Translations under genes and position numbers: made by a program
Shown: positions 26,843 through 36,069 of the stretch, piece after piece
Layout: each line of letters opens with the position of its first letter
Position numbering within the stretch: position 1 is the stretch's first letter
Notes under the pieces: model-generated
Databases searched by the model: none
What the model was told of the DNA's origin: nothing
Seen by the model: the letters and a program-made list of their open reading frames with translations, nothing else
Assembly (NCBI GenBank): GCA_033344815.1
Contig: JAWPMR010000001.1
Location: forward strand, 2,094,136-2,158,135
Length of the DNA: 64,000 nucleotides
Direction: 5' to 3'
From: Paracoccaceae bacterium
GTDB taxonomy: Bacteria > Pseudomonadota > Alphaproteobacteria > Rhodobacterales > Rhodobacteraceae

Positions 26843-29611
26843 TCACAACAGAAAATCACTGGCAATATAATCCGACGCCGAGATGTTGGGGCCGTCTTTG
26901 ATCGCGATGGCAAAATCGATCTGATCATCGCCGTTTGTCAGTCCAAAAACCATGGTTGTGCCGCTGTCGTTTTCCAACCACAGAGCACCCGCACCCTGTA
27001 AAAGACCTGCAGATGTTGTGAGTTCTCCCAGAAAGTTGAAACTATCCTCTCCAGCCCGCCCAGCATTGGCGTCAATGCCCGATAAATTGATCCGGTCACC
27101 ACCTGCCTGACCGACACCGTCCATCCCGTCAATGAGGTCCATGGCACCGAGGACGGACGCATTCTTGTTTGCAAATACAAAGACATCGCTGCCCGCTTGG
27201 CCGCGCAGCACATCCTGTCCAAGCCCCCCCTCAAGCAAGTCGTCCCCTCCCCCGCCAACAAGCTTGTCGTTGCCAGAGCCGCCCAAGAGGGTGTCAGCCC
27301 CGTCGCCTGCCCGCAGAGTATCATCACCCGCCTCGCCCCGCAGGAGATCATCGTCACCCCCGCCCTCCAGCAGGTCATCACCCGTTCCGCCGTGAATGAG
27401 ATCTTTGCCCCCGGCACCAAAAAGCAGATCCGCACCAGATCCTCCGAAAAGAATATCATCCCCGGCGCCCCCTCGCAGTGTGTCGTTGCCCTCTCCGCCG
27501 CGCAGCATGTCATTATCACTGTCGCCCAAAAGCACGTCATCGCCGCCGTCCCCAAAGAGGCGATCCTGTCCGGTGGAGCCCGTCAGGTTATCCGCTCCGC
27601 TGCCGCCGTAAAGCGTGTCATCTCCGCTGCCGCCGTTCAGCGTGTCAACGCCGTCGGCACCGCGCAGCGTATCATCGTCCGCCTCGCCGCGCAGGATATC
27701 GTTGCCTGCGCCACCTTCAACCACATCGCGACCCGATCCTGCATCGACGATATCATTTCCGCCTTCACCATAGATGGTGTCATTGCCGGCACCGCCCCCC
27801 AGCGTGTCATTGCCACTCTGGCCACGAATGGTATCGTCTCCGTCTCCGCCCCAGATGGCGTCGTTTCCGTCCCCTCCGTAGAGTTCGTCATCTCCTGCTT
27901 CGCCGTCCAGTCGGTCGCCACCCGCACCACCGAGCACAATATCGTTTCCGTCACCCGCATGGATCTCGTCGTTCCCCTCGCCAGCCCGGACGGTATCATC
28001 GCCAGCACCACCATAAATCAAATCACGCCCGGCATCGCCGCTGATTTCATCCGCGCCCGATCCGCCCAGAATCCTGTCATCGCCCCAGCCACCGCCAATC
28101 ACATCATCGCCACCACCGCCTTCCAGCCGGTCGGCTCCTGCCGAACCCCAGATCCTGTCGTGTCCGCCACCACCTTCGATTTTGTCGTTTCCGCCTTCGC
28201 CGTAGGCGATATCATCGCCCTCACCGAGGATGATCGTATCTGCGCCGCCGCCGCCATAAACCAAATCGTCACCGGCATAACCTCTGACCGTATCGTTTCC
28301 TTCTCCCGCCCAAATCTTATCGTCGCCATGAGCTGCAACTACGAAATCATCCCCATACCCCGCATAAATCAGGTCATCGCCCTGTCCAGAATTGATCGTA
28401 TCAGACCCTTGGTACGCCATGATCCTGTCATCTCCAGACAGACTCCACAGACGATCATTGCCTGCAGTACCGTGGAGCAGGTCATGGCCATTTCTACTCC
28501 ATAGGTCCGTCTGATCGCTCGGCGCCACGCGCTTGACTTCGAGCCCCGCCGTCTGATTGTTCGCAAGCAGAACGTTCGAGTTTTCCCAAATCGCCCTGCC
28601 GGAACCGGTGATAACGTTGTCGGTTATAGAAATGTCCTCGGAAAAACCGTCGATGTTCGCAACACGTATGCCGTCAGAACCTGCATCTTCGATCACGTTC
28701 GACCGTATACTGACGCGCTCAATTGCTCCTGCACCGCTGTCATCGACATGCCGATATAGCAGAATACCAAATTCCGTAACGTTTGATATCTGATTGTTGA
28801 TGACATCGATGTCAAAAAGATTGGGATTTTCAGGATCTCGTCTGGACTCCCGCGCGATGACGATCCCACTGTTGGCGTCGCGAATTTCATTGCCCTCGAC
28901 AACAATGTTGTCAATCGTGCGGCTACCGGCATCAATGTATATACCGTGAAGCTCGACATTGTGGATCGTATTGTCGGCAATCCGCCCGTTCTTGGCACCC
29001 GCCTTCACGTCAATACCGTATTGGTCGGTATTGTGGACATGGTTGTTTTCAATCACGAAACCGTCAACGCCGGCGCCAACCGCGATAGCTTCGTTCACGC
29101 CGTTTGGCGTATTGGTATTCGTGACTTCGTTGCCTCGAATAACAACGTCCTGCAAATAGTAGGTGTCCAGCGCCGCGAGGCCCGCCATGTCGACCCCATT
29201 GATGTGAATGCCCGAATTACCCGTCGTATCTACAAGATTGTTTTCAAAAGTGATGTCGCGGCTTATCGCGTCCGAGCCTTCGACGTAAAAGCCGATGTTC
29301 GGTGCATTCTTAAGATGAAACCCCGAAACCGAAACATGGCTTTGACCTGAAATACTGATCAACGCGTTGCCAGTGGCATCTTGTCCATCAATCAAAACGT
29401 CCCGTTTGCCCGACAGAGATTCAATCCGGATCGGATTGTCGGCAGTACCTGATTTGTTGACCTCAAAAGGGCGATATGTACCGGCCTCGATTTGAATGGT
29501 ATCGCCCGCGCCTGCATATGCCAGCGCCGCGGGAATTGTAGTGAAAGTCGCATCGTGATCTGCAGATGCGGTCCCATCTTTGGACACCAATAAAGACCTA
29601 CCTTGCGCCAT
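26843..29611 (-). CDS. Secreted right-handed beta-helix protein with RTX calcium-binding repeats (type I secretion substrate)
   Basis: 922 residues in three parts. Residues 1-365 form a parallel beta-helix with repeated xIxNNxIxxx coils (for example VVIRGNEVTN, FVIENNHVHN, IVVEGNEIRD), as in pectate lyases and mannuronan epimerases. About residues 377-808 hold roughly 48 tandem GGxGxDxLx nonapeptides that fold as calcium-bound beta-rolls. The C-terminal about 110 residues (DVFVFANKN to DFLL) resemble serralysin-type secretion domains. There is no N-terminal signal peptide, as expected for type I export. Secreted polysaccharide-active or adhesive function is likely, but no catalytic set was identified. 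No transporter genes are adjacent. Ribosome site GGAG lies 11 bases upstream. Confidence 0.9.
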   Translation of the reverse strand: MAQGRSLLVSKDGTASADHDATFTTIPAALAYAGAGDTIQIEAGTYRPFEVNKSGTADNPIRIESLSGKRDVLIDGQDATGNALISISGQSHVSVSGFHLKNAPNIGFYVEGSDAISRDITFENNLVDTTGNSGIHINGVDMAGLAALDTYYLQDVVIRGNEVTNTNTPNGVNEAIAVGAGVDGFVIENNHVHNTDQYGIDVKAGAKNGRIADNTIHNVELHGIYIDAGSRTIDNIVVEGNEIRDANSGIVIARESRRDPENPNLFDIDVINNQISNVTEFGILLYRHVDDSGAGAIERVSIRSNVIEDAGSDGIRVANIDGFSEDISITDNVITGSGRAIWENSNVLLANNQTAGLEVKRVAPSDQTDLWSRNGHDLLHGTAGNDRLWSLSGDDRIMAYQGSDTINSGQGDDLIYAGYGDDFVVAAHGDDKIWAGEGNDTVRGYAGDDLVYGGGGADTIILGEGDDIAYGEGGNDKIEGGGGHDRIWGSAGADRLEGGGGDDVIGGGWGDDRILGGSGADEISGDAGRDLIYGGAGDDTVRAGEGNDEIHAGDGNDIVLGGAGGDRLDGEAGDDELYGGDGNDAIWGGDGDDTIRGQSGNDTLGGGAGNDTIYGEGGNDIVDAGSGRDVVEGGAGNDILRGEADDDTLRGADGVDTLNGGSGDDTLYGGSGADNLTGSTGQDRLFGDGGDDVLLGDSDNDMLRGGEGNDTLRGGAGDDILFGGSGADLLFGAGGKDLIHGGTGDDLLEGGGDDDLLRGEAGDDTLRAGDGADTLLGGSGNDKLVGGGGDDLLEGGLGQDVLRGQAGSDVFVFANKNASVLGAMDLIDGMDGVGQAGGDRINLSGIDANAGRAGEDSFNFLGELTTSAGLLQGAGALWLENDSGTTMVFGLTNGDDQIDFAIAIKDGPNISASDYIASDFLL
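27188..28483 (-). repeat. RTX nonapeptide-coding tandem repeat tract
   Basis: About 48 degenerate 27-bp units encode GGxGxDxLx-type nonapeptides. The opposite strand consequently shows long spurious open frames with no gene-like composition. Units differ in sequence, so this is protein-level repetition, not a recent DNA expansion. Confidence 0.9.
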
Positions 29612-30335
29612 TTTTTTCTGCTCCGTCCTGAAAAGAAGAGGAATAACTTTACACTTATTCCCGTATTACGAGTATTCATTTGCGCGTTTAGATGCATTCC
29701 AGACAGGTTTCAAACCAGTCAGGCGTGGGATCCTGAAAAATGCGCGGAACACCGCAGATCAGGGCCGTATCAGCACGTCGAAAATCTTGTAAAGACCGCG
29801 CCAGATTTTGCCAATTTCCATGAATTAGATGAATTTTTCATTTGTGATCAGTTATTTAAACTCACTCATGTGCTCAGCAGATTACTCTGACTTCGCAGAC
29901 ACACCGTTTTGGTTCGGCGGTTGGCAGCGCTCAAAAAAAATGCACTTGGGCGTAGCGAGCCGGTTCCCATATCTCATTTACAGGCCCCGACTGGACCAGA
30001 TCCGTTTGGAATGCCGGGAAGGTTCCGACGATAAGAAAGATCACATTGAAAAGTGCACTCAAGCGACGGCGTTTTAGCAGATTTCTTATGCCGTCGGGAT
30101 CACTAGTGTAAAACCGTTGCCTGCCAAAACTTTAGTCCTTAGCGGACCCACCCTTGGTGTGGACAACTTTTCAAACGAACGGGAATGTGAAACCAAATAC
30201 ACCTAATTGGCGAATGACTTAGGCCCTTTTCCATGTATTGTAGTATCATCTTGTCCTTTGGGCATTTGGAAACAAGTTTTGACAAATGACATTTTTACAA
30301 TCGGGCGCCATCCTCTGGTTTCCACTGCCGACGCG
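29612..30335. other. Non-coding region upstream of the RTX and sulfotransferase genes
   Basis: No convincing gene. It is more AT-rich than its surroundings. A perfect 7-bp inverted repeat (GGAATAA at 29640-29646, TTATTCC at 29655-29661) lies 29-50 bp upstream of the RTX start codon and may be an operator or leader hairpin. Confidence 0.45.
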
Positions 30336-31139
30336 ATGCCAAAACAGGTGATGTTGTTGGTTTGCCCGTGCCGCAGCGGCTCCACGATTATGCTGCGCGC
30401 ATTTGGTCATGCCGGTGTCGCTGCGTTCTTCCAACCGATCAAAAACGCTCTCAGATGGGGGTTGCTAGGCGAGAGGCGCCCTTGGGAAGTCCCGTCTGAA
30501 ATTGATCAGAAAACGGTATTCTTGAAAGAAACCTTCGGCCCCTTCCGCCTGGAAGAGACAACCTATGATCCGCTTGAGTGTTTGCTCGCCGTCGGCTTGC
30601 CCGCAGAGCGTATCAATTTGGTTGTCCTAATGCGCGATCCGGCTGCCGTTTGGTTATCTTGGCAAAAACACTGGTCCGCGCAAACCTCTCCGACGCTATT
30701 CGCGGATGCATGGCACGCGTGTCTCAAATGCGTCAAAACCGCCAGGGCTCACGGAGTGAGCGTGCAGTCTCTGCGCCATGCGCAATTTTCGGCTGAGCCA
30801 TTGCTGGCAATGAGATCGCTTTTTGAAATGCTAAACTTGGATTTCCCTGCCGAAGCCCTGGATGATTGGATCGAAAAACAGGGATTTGGCGAGGCCGGCT
30901 CCGGCGTTTTTATGCCAGATGAACCAGATGTCTTCGTAACTCCGGGGGCCCATGATCCCGTGATTGCGGCACGTAGAATTCATCCGATTGCCTCAAACGG
31001 CTCTCTGGACGCAACAGATCGCATGTTACTGAAGCGTGCCGGTGCAATCGATGCCTATCACGCGCTGTCGCAGGAGCTTGCTGTCTGTGATCATATTCAA
31101 ACTGTTCACGGCAAGGATTGTGTTGATGATGTATGCTGA
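30336..31139 (+). CDS. P-loop sulfotransferase-family protein
   Basis: 267 residues from the ATG at 30336, which places the P-loop at the N-terminus: VMLLVCPCRSGSTIMLRAFG is the 5'-phosphosulfate-binding loop of PAPS sulfotransferases. The 3'-phosphate motif is plausibly LVVLMRDPAAVWLSW. The frame is open 43 codons further upstream, but that part is low-complexity and unsupported. The protein would transfer sulfate from PAPS to an unknown acceptor. The downstream SLC13-type carrier gene begins 45 bp later, so the two may be co-transcribed. The family assignment is good; substrate and genuine catalytic activity are unknown. Confidence 0.78.
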   Translation: MPKQVMLLVCPCRSGSTIMLRAFGHAGVAAFFQPIKNALRWGLLGERRPWEVPSEIDQKTVFLKETFGPFRLEETTYDPLECLLAVGLPAERINLVVLMRDPAAVWLSWQKHWSAQTSPTLFADAWHACLKCVKTARAHGVSVQSLRHAQFSAEPLLAMRSLFEMLNLDFPAEALDDWIEKQGFGEAGSGVFMPDEPDVFVTPGAHDPVIAARRIHPIASNGSLDATDRMLLKRAGAIDAYHALSQELAVCDHIQTVHGKDCVDDVC

Positions 31140-31184
31140 GGCCGTCAAAAAACCGCAGGCGCAACATGGCAACATAAAGGTGGG

Positions 31185-32723
31185 ATGTTTCCCAGGATGA
31201 CAGAACGTATTGAACCTCCGGCGCAGTCCAAACCACATCAGGCAATCGAGATCATTGGTTGGTCCCTATGTCTGTTCGTGCCGTTTGGTGCGTTCTTCAT
31301 GTTGCGCGATGCCGGTATGCCTTCTAACTCTGCTGTTTTTCTGGCGATTATTTCCCTTCCTCTGGTGATGTGGCCGTTCAGCCTGCTGCCAGATTTTGTA
31401 CCCGGATTGCTCGCGGTCGTGATGATCCTACTGGTTGGTGCAGCCCCTCCGGAGATTGTGCTTAGCGGTTTTGCTTCTTATGGCTATCTGCTCATCATAG
31501 CCATTCTTGGCCTTGGTGCCCTTATTCGCACGTCCGGTCTGGTGAACCGGTGCGCCGCTCTGATGATTCAACGTTTGCCGGGAAATGTCATGGCCTATGC
31601 AGGCACGTTGTTTTTTGGCGGGCTTCTGTTAACGCCTTTTCTACCGTCACCCGCTGGCCGATTGGCTGTTGTCGCCCCCTTGGTGGCGCAATTGGAAGAA
31701 CGCGTCGGCGGTCAAATCGGCAAGCGCGGCCGCTCGCTTATTTTCATGAGCGGGTTGGACGGGGTCACTCTGCTGACAGCTGCCTTTCTGACAGCAGCCC
31801 CAGTTAATCTGATTGTCTACTCAATGCTACCGCAACAGGAGCGGGTCGCCTTTCAATTCGTGGATTGGGTGATTGCGTCGTCCGTTGCCATCGGCGTGAT
31901 GGTTGTGGGGTATGTGATGATTGTATTGCTGGTGGCTTTTGACGCCACCAAAATTCGCAAGTCCGAAACCGAAGGGATTGGCGAGACGACAAAACCGCTG
32001 TCGCGTCAGGAATTCCAGTCTTTGGCCAACAATCAGTCGATAGAAAATGACCAAACGTCCTCGTCCAAGGAGCAGGCTGGGCCCTTATCACAGCGGGAAT
32101 GGGGCGCCATCAGTGGTATCGTGCTGCTTGGTATTGGCGTTCTGACAACGCCGATTCACCTGATCCCCGCGCCCGTGCTGGCCTTTCTGATCCTTGGATT
32201 GCTTTTCAGCGTGCAGATCATGCAAAAGTCGGACTTTGTTTCTGAGATTGATTGGTCGTTCATCTTCCTGCTTGGGGCCTTGGTTGGTTTCACCAACACG
32301 GCGGCGTTCTTGGGCCTGACCGACTTGCTGGTTTCCGAAATTTCCTGGCTGGGTGATATACTACGGCAGGATTTCGGAACCTTCGTCCTGATCCTTGCAG
32401 GTGTCATCGTGGCCGCGCGCATTGTTGTCCCGCAGACCGCCGTCACCCTGGTTCTTGTGACCGCTCTCTTGCCTCTTGCCGAGGCATCAGGCGTCTCTGC
32501 CTGGGTCGTTGGTTTTTCGATCTTGATGCTGAATGATGCATTGATATTTGATTTTCAGTCTCCGATGCATGTGGCCTACCGCAACGCTACGACGATTGGC
32601 CGGAATCCTGATCGCACCATTTCCCTCACCAGATTGACCATCCAACGCATCGCGATCTTGGGCCTGCGTATCGGTGCGATATATGTGTCGATCCCTTTTT
32701 GGAAAAGCATGGGGGTGCTCTGA
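31185..32723 (+). CDS. SLC13/DASS-type anion transporter
   Basis: 512 residues with about 12 hydrophobic segments in two halves, separated by a polar cytoplasmic loop (about residues 245-300, rich in Q, E and S). The family organisation of two repeats with hairpin loops is apparent, including SYGYLLIIAILGLGALIRTSG and LLGALVGFTNTAAFLG. Members carry sulfate, C4-dicarboxylates or citrate, usually with sodium. Following a sulfotransferase gene, sulfate or a sulfated organic anion is a reasonable guess. Start: ATG at 31185, with Met5 at 31197 as alternative. The next gene follows after 3 bp. Confidence 0.8.
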   Translation: MFPRMTERIEPPAQSKPHQAIEIIGWSLCLFVPFGAFFMLRDAGMPSNSAVFLAIISLPLVMWPFSLLPDFVPGLLAVVMILLVGAAPPEIVLSGFASYGYLLIIAILGLGALIRTSGLVNRCAALMIQRLPGNVMAYAGTLFFGGLLLTPFLPSPAGRLAVVAPLVAQLEERVGGQIGKRGRSLIFMSGLDGVTLLTAAFLTAAPVNLIVYSMLPQQERVAFQFVDWVIASSVAIGVMVVGYVMIVLLVAFDATKIRKSETEGIGETTKPLSRQEFQSLANNQSIENDQTSSSKEQAGPLSQREWGAISGIVLLGIGVLTTPIHLIPAPVLAFLILGLLFSVQIMQKSDFVSEIDWSFIFLLGALVGFTNTAAFLGLTDLLVSEISWLGDILRQDFGTFVLILAGVIVAARIVVPQTAVTLVLVTALLPLAEASGVSAWVVGFSILMLNDALIFDFQSPMHVAYRNATTIGRNPDRTISLTRLTIQRIAILGLRIGAIYVSIPFWKSMGVL

Positions 32724-32726
32724 GAC

Positions 32727-33761
32727 ATGGCGCGCATGCTGAGCATAGTTGTGATCCTGATACTCTTGGCGGGCGCTCTTTCTTACCATGCGGGCAAACC
32801 GAGAGTGTTGATTTTGCAGAGTTATGAACCCGACTATGCGTGGACTGCCGGCGTTATAGAGGGCCTGGAACGAGTCACACGCAGTTGGAGCGATGTGCAC
32901 ATCAACTCACATTTCATGTATACCAAGAAATTCTCCGACGAGGATTCATTGCGCCGCGCGGGTGTGCAGGCGCAGGGTGCGGTGGAGCGTTGGAAGCCCG
33001 ACGTGGTCATCGCCATTGATAACCTGGCCCACGCGCTGGTGATGCAAGACTACACAGACCACCCAGAGATCAAAATTGTCTATGCTGGTATCAACGGGCC
33101 CGTTTCCTCTTTTGGCTACGACAGCGGCAAGAACGTAACCGGAATCCGGGAAAATCGTGCCATGGGCCCGGTGCGTGATGCGATAACTGCGCTCCAGTAT
33201 CAGGGGGCTCCGCGTGCGCCGTGGGACGGCAGCAGGCCCATTCGGATCCGATACATCATGGATCGTTCCGCATCGGTATTGCTGGACAGGCCCAGTGTGG
33301 ACGGCTTTGCTTGGGCACCGCTTGAATATACGGCCTCCGTCGCTGTCGATAATTTTCCCAACTGGCAGGACGAAGTTGCGCAAACCAAAGACATGGCCGA
33401 CTTGATCATCGTGACCAACTACCGGCAACTTAAACGCTCTGATGAGGATCCTTCTTTCGTTCCTGCAAGCGAGGTAATGGCATGGACAGAAGCAAATGCC
33501 GGCGTCCCAGTTATCGGGATGAATGTTTTCAATACAGAAGACGGCGCAACATTTTCTGTTGGCGCATCTCCCATTGAGCAGGGTCAAATAGCGGCGGAAA
33601 TTGCAGCAGCCATCATCAGTGGGCAGCCTCCGGCCGACATACCACCCCGCGACAACCTGCAATTCTTGGTCTCCATGTCTAAGGAGCGCTTAGCCCGCCA
33701 CAATCTGGTTTTGCCGCAGGTCTATGAAGCGTTTTCCCGTGCCACGGATACGTTCCGGTAG
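32727..33761 (+). CDS. Periplasmic ABC-type substrate-binding (PF04392-like) protein
   Basis: 344 residues. The N-terminal hydrophobic segment (MARMLSIVVILILLAGALSY) serves as signal or membrane anchor. The body has type-1 periplasmic-binding features: PRVLILQSYEPDYAWTAGVI, KPDVVIAIDNLAHALVM, IKIVYAGINGP and ending near IISGQPPADIPPRDN. In other bacteria this fold serves ABC importers or is fused to signalling proteins as a sensor. It is separated from the SLC13 gene by 3 bp and no ABC permease or ATPase is nearby, so it may serve as ligand receptor for the carrier or for an unlinked signalling protein. Confidence 0.75.
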   Translation: MARMLSIVVILILLAGALSYHAGKPRVLILQSYEPDYAWTAGVIEGLERVTRSWSDVHINSHFMYTKKFSDEDSLRRAGVQAQGAVERWKPDVVIAIDNLAHALVMQDYTDHPEIKIVYAGINGPVSSFGYDSGKNVTGIRENRAMGPVRDAITALQYQGAPRAPWDGSRPIRIRYIMDRSASVLLDRPSVDGFAWAPLEYTASVAVDNFPNWQDEVAQTKDMADLIIVTNYRQLKRSDEDPSFVPASEVMAWTEANAGVPVIGMNVFNTEDGATFSVGASPIEQGQIAAEIAAAIISGQPPADIPPRDNLQFLVSMSKERLARHNLVLPQVYEAFSRATDTFR

Positions 33762-34471
33762 CAGCCCAGCCGGTTCCATTTCGGTAAGGGCATCCAAGGT
33801 GGTGTCCGTCGTGTTTCGGTACAATGCCCGGGTTGGGAAGGCGGGCGTTGTGGTGATGCATGCAGCACAACAGCCCCAAAACGGGTTGACCTTTCGGAAG
33901 TGACAAGTCCAGATATCATAGAGGAGCGCATGCGCGCCAAATGCGACGTAAGGCTGATTTGAAGAATGGCAAAGCCGTTCCAGACGATCCCGCGCACCAG
34001 ACGCCTGCATAGATATTGGAAGTGGATGTGCATCAGGCCGAGAATACCGTCTGAGGCTAATCCCATCCCGTGGTGCTTAGCGCAAGATCGCGACATCAAA
34101 ATCGCGGAATCAGTAGTTTACTGCTACCCGGGTGTTGCCCATAACCGCCCACAATTAACGTCTATGGCTTTTATGACCCGTAGTGAAAGTCAATTTGAAA
34201 TTTGACCAAGCCGTCAGTCTGCGCGCAGGGCGCCACGTCTTCACAAAAGCGCCGAGACGTCGATGACCGATCTGATTCTTAGTGTGCAAACAACAATCTG
34301 GAGATGTGGCCACGAAAACATGCATAGAACCCGGTGTCAGTCGACGCCACCTTGCGATATGCGTTTGGGACTCACCACGGCATATCGCAAATGGTTTTGT
34401 TTCAGAAAGAGCATTACACGCCGTGACCAGAGACCGCCTCTGATGTCAGGCAGGCGACAAGACGGATGCGG
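33762..34471. other. 710-bp region without a recognisable gene
   Basis: Several overlapping medium-length open frames occur on both strands, including minus-strand frames around 33690-34099. None has a ribosome site plus recognisable protein features. It could be decayed gene remnants between the transport cluster and the zinc locus. Confidence 0.4.
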
Positions 34472-35497
34472 TCACATGCAGTCGGCGAGGGCGGTCGACA
34501 GATTGCGGATAAGCTGGGGATAATGTGCCATGCCCGGTTCGAGATCAGATCCAAGTGGATCAAGAATGCCCGTCCGAGCCTCTGTGCCAGCCAGCACAGC
34601 CTCAACGAGACCCGGATTGAATTGAGGCTCTGCCAACACGCAATCGATACCCTCTTCCGCAATACGAGCCTGAATTTCGGCAATGCGCGCCGGGCTTGGA
34701 TCAGACGCATCGGCAATAGAGATTGCACCAGCTGCCGGGAAATCAAAGTCGGCTTCAAAGTACTGATAAGCGTCGTGAAAAACGATGAACTGCCCCCCAC
34801 GAACCGTTTCCAGGGTCGCATGGACTTCGCTTATCAAGGCGTCGATCTCAGTACGGCCCGCCGCCGCATTGGCAAAGTATGCCCCTGCATTGTCGGGGTC
34901 GGCGGCAGAAAGTTGCCCTGCAATTACATTCAGCCATGTCATTGCATTTTTCGGTGCCAACCAAGCATGAGGATCATGAGCGCCGTGGTCATGTCCTTCA
35001 TGCCCGGCGGTCGCCCCATCATGGTCGTCATGATCGTCATGCGCCTCGTCAGCGTGATCATCATGATGCTTGTGGCCGTCTTCATCCGCGTGTTTTGCGT
35101 GGTCTTCGTCGCTGTGATCATCATGATTATGCGCTTCAAAAAGCGCGTTCTCACGGAATTCTAGTTCGATCGTACCATCTGCCTCGAGCAAGGCAGTGAC
35201 GATTGCATCTGACGCCAGAGTTTCCAGTGTATCGGTGAGCCAAGGCGTCAGATCGGGACCGATCCAAAACACAAGGTCTGCGTCTTGCAGCGCTGCCGCC
35301 TCGGAGGGACGCAGGCTGTATTCATGCGGGCTGGCACCCGACTGAACAATTAGATCGGGCATACCGACACCTTCCATTACCCTTGCAACCAATGAATGAA
35401 CCGGGGCGATGTCAACGGCGACCCGTGGCGTTTCGGCGAAAGCGGTTCCCCCCATCAAAGCAGTCGTCAGCGAGAGGGCGAGAAGCGTTCTGGACAT
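34472..35497 (-). CDS. znuA: Zinc ABC transporter substrate-binding protein
   Basis: 341 residues from the ATG at 35497, chosen because GGAGA lies seven bases upstream; the Met at 35509 lacks a ribosome site. A signal peptide (MSRTLLALSLTTALMGGTAFA) is followed by the cluster-9 binding protein domain with VAPVHS-like DIAPVHSLVARV and SPHEYSLRPS zinc ligands. A long His/Asp-rich charged loop at about residues 125-175 (repeated HDDH, HGAHDPH) is typical of ZnuA. It captures zinc in the periplasm for ZnuB/ZnuC, encoded divergently behind zur. Confidence 0.95.
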   Translation of the reverse strand: MSRTLLALSLTTALMGGTAFAETPRVAVDIAPVHSLVARVMEGVGMPDLIVQSGASPHEYSLRPSEAAALQDADLVFWIGPDLTPWLTDTLETLASDAIVTALLEADGTIELEFRENALFEAHNHDDHSDEDHAKHADEDGHKHHDDHADEAHDDHDDHDGATAGHEGHDHGAHDPHAWLAPKNAMTWLNVIAGQLSAADPDNAGAYFANAAAGRTEIDALISEVHATLETVRGGQFIVFHDAYQYFEADFDFPAAGAISIADASDPSPARIAEIQARIAEEGIDCVLAEPQFNPGLVEAVLAGTEARTGILDPLGSDLEPGMAHYPQLIRNLSTALADCM

Positions 35498-35515
35498 CGG
35501 GGTCTCCATGTGATT

Positions 35516-35555
35516 TTATAACATTACGAGCTCAATAAACAAAATGTAATAACAT
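35516..35555. promoter_or_regulatory. Candidate Zur operator(s) in the znuA/zur divergent promoter
   Basis: The 56-bp gap between znuA and zur holds two AT-rich related elements in inverted orientation: TTATAACATT (35516-35525, complement AATGTTATAA) and AATGTAATAACAT (35543-35555). Alphaproteobacterial Zur boxes are AATGTTATA-type palindromes. The second element overlaps the zur start codon, consistent with autoregulation. Confidence 0.6.
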
Positions 35556-36069
35556 GACAAGTGAGTCCAAAAAGAGAGAAGCTGGAGATGGTCCCCTCGG
35601 GTTCGCGCACCATGATCATGGTGCGTGTGTCAGCGACACGCTTGCTGCAGCAGAGGCCCGTTGCGCGTCAGACGGGCTTCGTTTCACGCCTGTTCGTCGA
35701 AAGGTACTCGAGATCTTGCTGCAAGGGCACCGCGCCCTTGGTGCGTACACGATTCTTGATCGGCTAAGAGAAGATGGATTTGGATCCCAGCCACCTGTTG
35801 CCTATCGCGCTTTGGATTTTCTTGTTGCAAACGGATTGGCCCATAAGATTGAACGGCTAAATGCCTTCATTGCCTGCGTTCATCCCAGCCACGCCCATAC
35901 GCCCGCATTCATGATATGCCGTCTGTGCGATGCCGTTGCTGAAACACACTCGTCGCCCGCGCGCGGCGCTTTGGGCGACGCCGCCCGCGCCACTGGTTTT
36001 CGCATCGAACGAACCGTGGTCGAGGCCGAGGGCGTTTGCCCCGCTTGTGTTGACAAGGCAAACACATGA
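35554..36069 (+). CDS. zur: Zinc uptake regulator, Fur family
   Basis: 171 residues. The N-terminal HHDHGACVSD segment is followed by the Fur-type winged helix (FTPVRRKVLEILLQGHRALG, then VAYRALDFLVANGLAHKIE) and a dimerisation domain with CRLCDAV and VCPACVDK, the two CxxC motifs of the structural zinc site. It represses zinc uptake genes when zinc is sufficient. It faces znuA across the candidate Zur boxes and overlaps znuC by 4 bases (ATGA), so it is part of the zinc operon. Confidence 0.93.
   Translation: MTSESKKREAGDGPLGFAHHDHGACVSDTLAAAEARCASDGLRFTPVRRKVLEILLQGHRALGAYTILDRLREDGFGSQPPVAYRALDFLVANGLAHKIERLNAFIACVHPSHAHTPAFMICRLCDAVAETHSSPARGALGDAARATGFRIERTVVEAEGVCPACVDKANT

Noticed and set aside
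26365-27001. Plus-strand open frames of 140-180 codons upstream of the hydratase genes
   Set aside because: No recognisable motifs or ribosome site; they overlap the ends of both flanking minus-strand genes.
27188-28483. Regular repeats that might be mistaken for a CRISPR or satellite array
   Set aside because: The 27-bp periodicity follows the nonapeptide code, units are divergent, and there are no identical repeats or unique spacers.
27197-28504. A 435-codon plus-strand open frame across the RTX tract
   Set aside because: It is the complement of the repetitive GGxGxD-coding region and its product is low-complexity with no start signal; the minus-strand RTX frame explains the sequence fully.
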